DNA of 64,000 nt, from contig CAJXKD010000002.1 in the NCBI GenBank assembly GCA_913055735.1, forward strand, positions 722,150 through 786,149, read 5' to 3'. Under the pieces are notes generated by a model. The model was not told where the DNA came from, did no database searches, and worked only from the letters and a program-made list of their open reading frames with translations. The DNA comes from an uncultured Rhodospirillales bacterium. GTDB taxonomy: Bacteria; Pseudomonadota; Alphaproteobacteria; Rhodospirillales; UBA2165. Position 1 is the first letter of the stretch. Each line of letters opens with the position of its first letter. The translations under genes were made by a program, and so were the position numbers. Below are positions 58,163-64,000 of the stretch, piece by piece.

Positions 58163-59569
58163 ATGATCGTAACCCGGTTCGCCCCCTCACCTACCGGTTT
58201 TTTGCACATTGGCGGCGCTAGAACCGCCCTGTTCAATTGGCTGTTCGCCAAACATCATGGCGGTGAATTTCGGCTACGCATTGAAGATACGGACCGCAAA
58301 AGATCCACCCAAGAAGCTGTCGATGCCATCTTTGCCGGCATGAAGTGGCTTGGCCTCAACTGGGATGGCGACGCGGTTTCTCAATTCGAACGCCGCGACC
58401 GCCACGCCGAGGCCGCGCGGCAACTGTTGGATGCCGGATTAGCATACCACTGCTACTGCACGCCCGAAGAGTTGACGGAAATGCGCGAGAAGGCCCGCGC
58501 CGAAGGCAGCGCCCGGCTGTACGACGGCCGTTGGCGGGACCGTGATCCAGCAGACGCCCCTGCCGGCATTGCCCCCGTTATCCGCCTTAAGGCGCCGCTG
58601 ACCGGTGAAACCGTCATCGATGACAAAATTCAGGGTGAGGTCAAAGTCAGTAACGAACAGCTCGACGATATGATCCTGTTGCGCGCCGACGGCACACCAA
58701 CGTACATGCTGGCCGTGGTGGTCGACGATCATGACATGGAGATCACGCATGTTGTCCGGGGCGACGATCACCTGACCAACACCTTTCGCCAGGCTCAACT
58801 CTACCAAGCGCTTGGTTGGGACCTCCCGGTGTTCGGCCATATGCCATTACTGCACGGCAGCGACGGCGCCAAACTGTCGAAGCGCCATGGCGCGCTCGGG
58901 GTTGAAGCGTACCGGGATATGGGCATCCTTCCCGAGGCGATGAACAACTACCTCCTGCGGCTCGGCTGGAGCCACGGCGACGACGAAATCATCAGCCGCG
59001 ACCAAGCCATCGAATGGTTCGACCTGGACGGTGTCGGTAAGTCGGCGGCGCGCTTTGACATGGCCAAACTGGAAAGTCTCAACGCGCACTACATTCGTCA
59101 CGCAGACAACTCGCACCTCGTCTCTCTCGTGCTCCCGGATTTGAAAAACGCACTCGACGGTTCGCTTTCCGACGATACCGAAACACGCCTTCTTCGCGGT
59201 ATGCCCGGATTAAAAGATCGCGCGAAGACTATCCTCGAACTCGTCGAAAATGCTAAAATATATGCCTATGCACGCCCCATTCCGATCAACGACAAAGCGG
59301 CGAAAATTCTTGACGGAGAGGGGCGCCGCATGATCGAACATACCCGCCCACGCCTGGGTGACGTTACCCCGTGGACGCAGCAAGAGATCGAGCAGATGGT
59401 GCGTGTTGTCGCGGAAGAACTGGGCGCCAAGCTGGGCAACATCGCGCAGCCCCTCCGGGCCGCGCTGACCGGATCAAATGTATCGCCCGGAATCTTCGAG
59501 GTTATGGAAGTTCTGGGTCGTGACGAAACCCTGGGCCGACTTGAGGATGCCCTATCTGGGGATGTGTGA
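58163..59569 (+). CDS. gltX: Glutamyl-tRNA synthetase
   Basis: The 468-residue class I synthetase begins [23 protein letters not shown], where HIGG is the HIGH motif, and has KLSKRHG for KMSKS, plus [16 protein letters not shown] and the anticodon-binding helical part. Many alphaproteobacteria have two GltX; this one, next to lexA, comEC and gltA, is the standard neighbour of the citrate synthase gene. It charges tRNA-Glu and, where GatCAB is used, tRNA-Gln. Divergent from comEC over 115 bp. Confidence 0.97.
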   Translation: MIVTRFAPSPTGFLHIGGARTALFNWLFAKHHGGEFRLRIEDTDRKRSTQEAVDAIFAGMKWLGLNWDGDAVSQFERRDRHAEAARQLLDAGLAYHCYCTPEELTEMREKARAEGSARLYDGRWRDRDPADAPAGIAPVIRLKAPLTGETVIDDKIQGEVKVSNEQLDDMILLRADGTPTYMLAVVVDDHDMEITHVVRGDDHLTNTFRQAQLYQALGWDLPVFGHMPLLHGSDGAKLSKRHGALGVEAYRDMGILPEAMNNYLLRLGWSHGDDEIISRDQAIEWFDLDGVGKSAARFDMAKLESLNAHYIRHADNSHLVSLVLPDLKNALDGSLSDDTETRLLRGMPGLKDRAKTILELVENAKIYAYARPIPINDKAAKILDGEGRRMIEHTRPRLGDVTPWTQQEIEQMVRVVAEELGAKLGNIAQPLRAALTGSNVSPGIFEVMEVLGRDETLGRLEDALSGDV

Positions 59570-59652
59570 TTTAACATGCGTTAACGGATTTTTCGCACGA
59601 CGTTATTGTGAAATCCGGTGCCGATAACGATATAGACTGGGGATTCAGGTAG

Positions 59653-60969
59653 ATGAACGATCGCAGCAAAAAAACCAATCAGACGGTAACCCTGACCGAC
59701 AATGCGTCGGGCAAGACGTACGATTTTCCGGTGATGTCCGGAAGTGTGGGGCCGGACGTGATCGACATCCGAACGCTTTATGCGGATACCGGATACTTCA
59801 CCTACGACCCCGGTTTCACGTCCACGGCCAGTTGCGAATCCACCATTACCTACATCGACGGTGACGAGGGCATCCTGCTCTATCGCGGCTATGCCATCGA
59901 AGATCTTGCCATGCATTCAGACTATATGGATGTGTGCTATCTGCTGTTGTTCGGCGAACTGCCGAACAAAGAACAGAAAGCCAAGTTCGAGCATGACGTC
60001 ACCTACCACACCATGCTCCATGAGCAGGTCAACCAATTCTATCGCGGTTTCCGCCGTGACTCGCACCCCATGGCCGTCATGTGCGGCGTTGTCGGAGCGC
60101 TGTCTGCCTTCTATCACGACAGTCTCGACATCAACGATCCATGGCATCGGACGGTCGCATCCTACCGGATGATCGCCAAGATCCCGACAATTGCGGCGCA
60201 GGCTTACAAATATGCCCTGGGACAGCCGTTCATCTATCCGCGCAACGAACTCGGTTACTCCGAGAATTTCCTCCATATGCTGTTCGCGACACCCGCCGAG
60301 GAATACAAGATCAGCCCGACGCTCGCCAAGGCGATGGACCGTATCCTGATCCTCCATGCCGATCACGAGCAGAATGCGTCGACATCGACCGTCCGACTGT
60401 CCGGCTCGAGCGGCGCCAACCCGTTCGCTTGTATCGCGGCAGGTATCGCATCTCTTTGGGGTCCCGCCCATGGCGGCGCCAATGAGGCCGTGCTCAACAT
60501 GCTCGATCAAATCGGCGACAAGAAAAACATCCCCGAGTTCGTCAAAAAGGCTAAGGACAAGGACGATCCGTTCCGCCTCATGGGTTTTGGACACCGGGTC
60601 TATAAGAATTTCGACCCGCGCGCCCGGGTAATGCAGCAAACCTGCCACGAGGTCCTCGACGAACTCGGCATGACGGACGACCCGCTCCTCGAGCTGGCAA
60701 TGGAGCTTGAGAAAATCGCGCTCGAAGACGAGTACTTCGTCGAGCGTAAGCTGTATCCAAATGTCGACTTCTATTCGGGCATCATTTTCAAGGCGATGGG
60801 TATTCCGACCAGCATGTTCACCGTGCTGTTCGCCGTTGCCCGGACCGTCGGCTGGATCGCCCAGTGGAATGAAATGGTCGAGGATCCGAGCCAAAAGATC
60901 GGCCGTCCCCGCCAGCTGTTCACGGGCGCGACCCGGCGCGACTACGTCGCCCTCGGCAAACGCAAGTAA
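59653..60969 (+). CDS. gltA: Citrate synthase
   Basis: This 438-residue TCA-cycle enzyme condenses acetyl-CoA with oxaloacetate. It shows GIDIRTLY-like [21 protein letters not shown], the catalytic His in [10 protein letters not shown], the [12 protein letters not shown] block and the Asp/Arg region [15 protein letters not shown] and RPRQLF. It is the hexameric, NADH-sensitive-type length. A possible promoter (TTGTGA at 59606-59611, TATAGA at 59631-59636) lies upstream but has a long spacer, so it is not firm. The PDH product acetyl-CoA is its substrate. Confidence 0.98.
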   Translation: MNDRSKKTNQTVTLTDNASGKTYDFPVMSGSVGPDVIDIRTLYADTGYFTYDPGFTSTASCESTITYIDGDEGILLYRGYAIEDLAMHSDYMDVCYLLLFGELPNKEQKAKFEHDVTYHTMLHEQVNQFYRGFRRDSHPMAVMCGVVGALSAFYHDSLDINDPWHRTVASYRMIAKIPTIAAQAYKYALGQPFIYPRNELGYSENFLHMLFATPAEEYKISPTLAKAMDRILILHADHEQNASTSTVRLSGSSGANPFACIAAGIASLWGPAHGGANEAVLNMLDQIGDKKNIPEFVKKAKDKDDPFRLMGFGHRVYKNFDPRARVMQQTCHEVLDELGMTDDPLLELAMELEKIALEDEYFVERKLYPNVDFYSGIIFKAMGIPTSMFTVLFAVARTVGWIAQWNEMVEDPSQKIGRPRQLFTGATRRDYVALGKRK

Positions 60970-60996
60970 TCTGACGGGCCGGCCCAGCTCGTTGTT

Positions 60997-62202
60997 TTAG
61001 GATGCCGGTACTTTTTTGGTGCCGGCATTCATCATTTCCAGCACCACTTTGGCCGCCGCCTTTCCTGGATGTCCACCTGGCGGGACGAGCTGATCGATTG
61101 CCGATTTCTCTCCAACCGCTTGACGCAAACGCGATATCGGGTCGTCGAGCAGTTCTTGGGCCGCCGCCGACAACGCTTCCGCCGTGCAGTCCTCAAACAG
61201 AAACTCTGGGATCACTTCTTCATCGTTCAGCAAATTGATCAGGTTGGCAAACCGCACCCGGACCAATCGACGCGCGAGGAATGCCGTGATTGGGCTCATC
61301 CGATAGGCCGTGACGAAGGGTATCCCCGCCATGGCTAGTTCCAGGGCAACCGTCCCGGATGCGGCGACGGCTATGTTGGCCGCGGCAAAACAGTCGGCCT
61401 TCTGGCCGGCGTCCGCGATGACGATAGTGCGCACCGGCCAATTTTCGGTATCGGCGCGAACCGCCGTTTCAACCGTTTCCACGGTCGGTATCACCGCGAG
61501 TGTATCAGAATTGCGTCGTGCGAGCCGGGCCGCCGTCTCCCGAAAGACCGGAAGCAGCCGCGACACTTCGCTATGACGGCTGCCGGGCAGGAAACAGATG
61601 ACGTGTTGATTTGCACCAATACCGTGACGAGACCGAAAGGCTTCGCCGTCCCCGGCGTTTAAGCCGCTTTCGACAATCGGATGCCCGACAAACGTACATG
61701 GCAACCCGACCGCTTCGAAGAACGGCGGTTCGAATGGAAACAACGCCATGACATGGTCGACGTACGCGGCCATCTTGGCAGCGCGTCCCGGCTTCCATGC
61801 CCAGACGGTTGGCGCCACATAATGGACGACGGGAATACCGCTTCCTTTCAACCGTTTCGCCAAGCGCAGGGTAAAACCCGGCGAGTCGATGGTCACCAGA
61901 ACAGCCGGATTGCGGCGCCGAATATCCGCTTCGGTTTCCTTTAGACGCCGGCGTAGCAGTGACAGCCGCGGCAACACCTCAGCGATGCCCATGACGGATA
62001 AATCGGATATGGGAAATAGGCTATCCAACCCTTGGCCGATCATCCCGGCCCCGCCAATTCCGGCAAACTCAAGATCAGAAGAGGCAGGATTAGCGGTCAA
62101 TGCAGTCATCAGCCGTGCACCCAAGGCATCCCCCGACGGCTCACCGGCAACGAGATAAACAAGCTTCTTCCTTGCTTGCCTATCCGCCTGTTCGTTTGCC
62201 AT
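60997..62202 (-). CDS. lpxB: Lipid-A-disaccharide synthase
   Basis: The 401-residue glycosyltransferase joins UDP-2,3-diacylglucosamine with lipid X at the inner membrane. It has VYLVAGEPSGDALGARLM, FAGIGGAGMIGQGL, PVVHYVAPTVWAWKPGRA, LPGSRHSEVSRLLPVF and AASGTVALELA. It is the last gene of fabZ-lpxA-lpxI-lpxB here, 3 bp after lpxI, and is convergent with gltA. A hairpin in its 3' end (61002-61028) has a T-run in the loop. Confidence 0.97.
   Translation of the reverse strand: MANEQADRQARKKLVYLVAGEPSGDALGARLMTALTANPASSDLEFAGIGGAGMIGQGLDSLFPISDLSVMGIAEVLPRLSLLRRRLKETEADIRRRNPAVLVTIDSPGFTLRLAKRLKGSGIPVVHYVAPTVWAWKPGRAAKMAAYVDHVMALFPFEPPFFEAVGLPCTFVGHPIVESGLNAGDGEAFRSRHGIGANQHVICFLPGSRHSEVSRLLPVFRETAARLARRNSDTLAVIPTVETVETAVRADTENWPVRTIVIADAGQKADCFAAANIAVAASGTVALELAMAGIPFVTAYRMSPITAFLARRLVRVRFANLINLLNDEEVIPEFLFEDCTAEALSAAAQELLDDPISRLRQAVGEKSAIDQLVPPGGHPGKAAAKVVLEMMNAGTKKVPAS
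61002..61028. terminator. Hairpin at the gltA/lpxB convergent ends
   Basis: ATGCCGGTAC and GTGCCGGCAT pair (one mismatch or wobble) around a seven-base T-rich loop at 61002-61028. It lies in the last codons of lpxB and 33 bp after the gltA stop, so it could slow transcription from both sides. No downstream U-run on either strand, hence low confidence. Confidence 0.35.
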
Positions 62203-62205
62203 CCC

Positions 62206-63048
62206 TTATCCCGGCCTTTTGGCTAAATCGATACCGACAACGAAGAGCCCGGATCGGTCGGCGAGCTCGACGACACGGTCGCGCTCGACAATCAACGCAT
62301 TGCCGGCCTCCACCGCAATGCCCGACAACCCGCATGCCGCGGCCGCTTCGACGGTCTCCGGGCCGATGGTCGGCAGATCGACACGGCGATCCTGTCCCGG
62401 CTTCTTGATCTTGACCAAGACGCCACCGGCGCCGTCTCGATGCAGATCCCGGCACCGGCGGATCAATCCGTCCGTTCCTTCGGCTGCCTCTACCCCAAGC
62501 ACGCCTCCTTCCTGGACGATAACGGCCTGCCCAACATCGAGAGAGCCCAAAGCCTCCGCCACGACCGAGCCACGCCAAATATCGGACCAGGCCCGGTCAT
62601 CCGGCTGCCGGGCACCAATCTTTCCATCCGGTGCCCGGAGATCACCGATCAAATCATCCACACCAACCACACTGAATCCTTCCTTTTCGAAGGTATCCGC
62701 AACCGCGCTTAGCAAGCCATCGTCCCCAAAGGCACGCACGCCGATTTTCATCAGCAGTTTCGCAGCCACCTTGTCGGGCTTCAATTCCGACAAGGACGGC
62801 CGCCGCACGGATCCGACCAGTACGACGTCTTTGACGGCTTCAGTTTGGAGGAGAGAAAGAATACGGCCCGCTGCACCGAGACGCACTTGCGCGTGGGGAA
62901 CCGACGCGAACGCTTCAGGCAATGCATGCCCCTCAAGCGCGATAACGAAGACGTCCCGTCCCGTCTGCCGGCACACATCGACGAGTTGACCGGGCAGCGC
63001 GCCGCCACCGGCGACGATGCCGAGTTTAGGCCCGGATTTAGGCGGCAT
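62206..63048 (-). CDS. lpxI: UDP-2,3-diacylglucosamine pyrophosphatase LpxI
   Basis: The 280-residue enzyme cleaves UDP-2,3-diacylglucosamine to lipid X. It has the LpxI N-terminal LGIVAGGGALPGQLVD, the EGHALPEAF block, VLVGSVRRPSLSELKPD, LLSAVADTFE and the C-terminal VDLPTIGPETVEAAAACG. Alphaproteobacteria use LpxI in place of LpxH, and it lies between lpxA and lpxB, with an 11-bp overlap with lpxA. The ATG at 63048 is inside the lpxA end. Confidence 0.95.
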   Translation of the reverse strand: MPPKSGPKLGIVAGGGALPGQLVDVCRQTGRDVFVIALEGHALPEAFASVPHAQVRLGAAGRILSLLQTEAVKDVVLVGSVRRPSLSELKPDKVAAKLLMKIGVRAFGDDGLLSAVADTFEKEGFSVVGVDDLIGDLRAPDGKIGARQPDDRAWSDIWRGSVVAEALGSLDVGQAVIVQEGGVLGVEAAEGTDGLIRRCRDLHRDGAGGVLVKIKKPGQDRRVDLPTIGPETVEAAAACGLSGIAVEAGNALIVERDRVVELADRSGLFVVGIDLAKRPG

Positions 63049-63838
63049 CCTCTAATTGCGGCTGACAGATTGCCCGCGACGAATTGGCCCCCATAAAGCC
63101 GACGATCTCCATAACCGGCTCAACGTGACGGAACAACTCCGCCACATCAGCAAGGCGTTCAGCCTGCGTCCCTTCTTGGGCAAAAATAAGGCGATAGGCG
63201 CGCCGCAGATCGTGGATCTCGTCACGGGAGAAACTACGCCGTTTAAGTCCCACCAAATTCAGGCCCGACAGATGCGCCCGATTGCCAACCACGGAGCCAT
63301 AGGGAATGACGTCGTTCTCGACACCCGACATGCCGCCCACCATCGCGTGCCGCCCAATGCGAACAAATTGATGAACCGCCGACAGGCCGCCGATGATCGC
63401 CCAATCTCCAATCTCCACATGACCGCCAAGCGTCGCATTGTTGACCAGGATGACGTTGTCGCCAATCTGGCAATCATGGGCGACGTGAGAACTCATCATA
63501 AATAGGCAGCTACTGCCGATTCTCGTGAGCATGCCGCCGCCCTCGGTTCCGGGATTCATGGTCACATGCTCGCGGATAACGTTATTTTCCCCGATCTCGA
63601 GGCGTGACTCCTCCCCATGGAATTTGAGGTCCTGGGGCTGATGCCCGATGGAGGCAAATGGGAAGACCTTGGTTCCCTTGCCGATCGATGTGATGCCCGC
63701 CACGACGACATGCGACACCAAAGTAACGTTATCGGCGAGCGTCACGTTGGGTCCAACGCAGCAATAAGGGCCGATAACCACGTCGTTGCCGATTTCGGCC
63801 CCCGGCTCCACGATTGCGGTAGGATGAATTTGCGACAT
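63038..63838 (-). CDS. lpxA: UDP-N-acetylglucosamine acyltransferase LpxA
   Basis: This 266-residue trimeric enzyme adds the first acyl chain to UDP-GlcNAc. It is a left-handed beta-helix of hexapeptide repeats (IHPTAIVEPGAEIGNDVVIGPYC, ANVTLVSHVVVAG), with the catalytic His in SSHVAHDCQIG and the HQPQDLKFHGE block, then a C-terminal helical part. It starts directly after the fabZ stop (no gap) and overlaps lpxI by 11 bp. The acyl chain length cannot be read from sequence alone. Confidence 0.98.
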   Translation of the reverse strand: MSQIHPTAIVEPGAEIGNDVVIGPYCCVGPNVTLADNVTLVSHVVVAGITSIGKGTKVFPFASIGHQPQDLKFHGEESRLEIGENNVIREHVTMNPGTEGGGMLTRIGSSCLFMMSSHVAHDCQIGDNVILVNNATLGGHVEIGDWAIIGGLSAVHQFVRIGRHAMVGGMSGVENDVIPYGSVVGNRAHLSGLNLVGLKRRSFSRDEIHDLRRAYRLIFAQEGTQAERLADVAELFRHVEPVMEIVGFMGANSSRAICQPQLEDAA

Positions 63839-64000
63839 TTAGTTGTCCATGATCATGGCTGTATATGTTGCTTCGGAAGTCACGGTTCCATTGACTTTCG
63901 CTTCGCCTTTGAACTTCCACACCGGACCGCGATGCTGCACGACCTCGACATGGACGTGAACTTGATCTCCCGGTACGACGGGCTTGCGGAATCGCGCGGA
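63839..64000 (-). CDS. fabZ: 3-hydroxyacyl-ACP dehydratase FabZ, C-terminal part (truncated at window edge)
   Basis: The last 53 residues and stop of a fabZ gene are present; the start lies beyond the right edge. The segment [17 protein letters not shown] followed by [15 protein letters not shown] and the AMIMDN end is typical of FabZ. It dehydrates 3-hydroxyacyl-ACP in fatty acid synthesis. Its TAA ends at the base before the lpxA ATG. The position before lpxA matches the lpxD-fabZ-lpxA order. Confidence 0.93.
   Translation of the reverse strand, partial: SARFRKPVVPGDQVHVHVEVVQHRGPVWKFKGEAKVNGTVTSEATYTAMIMDN

Overview
The window reads as a stretch of chromosome from an alphaproteobacterium, most likely a Rhodospirillales-type lineage. 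The basis is gene content and order: pdhA-pdhB-pdhC-lpd-lipA-ratA near ftsB and eno; kdsA-pyrG-secG-tpiA; ppiD-trpE; trpGDC-moaC-moeA-lexA-comEC-gltX-gltA; and lpxB-lpxI-lpxA-fabZ. The direct-repeat SOS box (GAAC-N7-GAAC) before lexA is also of the alphaproteobacterial type. The DNA is GC-rich throughout apart from a few AT-rich promoter islands. I saw no rRNA, tRNA, CRISPR array, insertion sequence or phage gene.

Layout. 1-8342 is a signalling block, all on the minus strand: two translationally coupled paralogous histidine kinases, a small sulfite-oxidase-like molybdoenzyme, and a four-gene cassette of solute-binding protein, PAS histidine kinase, Rcp1-type receiver and REC-PAS-GGDEF-EAL protein. 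8471-10344 holds a thioesterase, smpB and dapA. 10627-15464 carries a soluble lytic transglycosylase, a PLP dehydratase, and a bactofilin/M23 peptidase pair of cell-wall genes. 15641-19485 carries pgpA, a cinA-type amidase, a CHMI-type isomerase, an SDR, a MetE-C-like protein and ratA. 20231-26332 is the pyruvate dehydrogenase/lipoate operon. 26670-34490 is an accessory block: tandem Rieske oxygenases, an ADA-family deaminase, an ABM monooxygenase, ftsB, a TauD-like dioxygenase with a cysteine-rich partner, a cytochrome c and an LLM flavoenzyme. 34579-40226 is core metabolism and secretion (eno, kdsA, pyrG, secG, tpiA).

From 40500 the strand mostly switches to plus: ppiD-trpE, then an accessory insertion (three lipoproteins, one with a metzincin-like zinc motif, a divergent polysaccharide deacetylase, and copA-cueR). 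After it come trpGDC, moaC, moeA, lexA, convergent comEC, gltX and gltA. The window ends in the minus-strand lipid A operon, cut inside fabZ. Both ends are truncated genes: a histidine kinase at the left edge and fabZ at the right.

The most noteworthy parts are the SBP/kinase/receiver/c-di-GMP cassette, the TauD-like plus Cys-rich gene pair, the lipoprotein trio with its metzincin-like middle member, the duplicated lipoyl domain in PdhB and PdhC, and several clear regulatory sites (CueR promoter, SOS box, divergent dyads, direct repeats). Function calls rest on motif recognition by eye and family knowledge. No database search was run.
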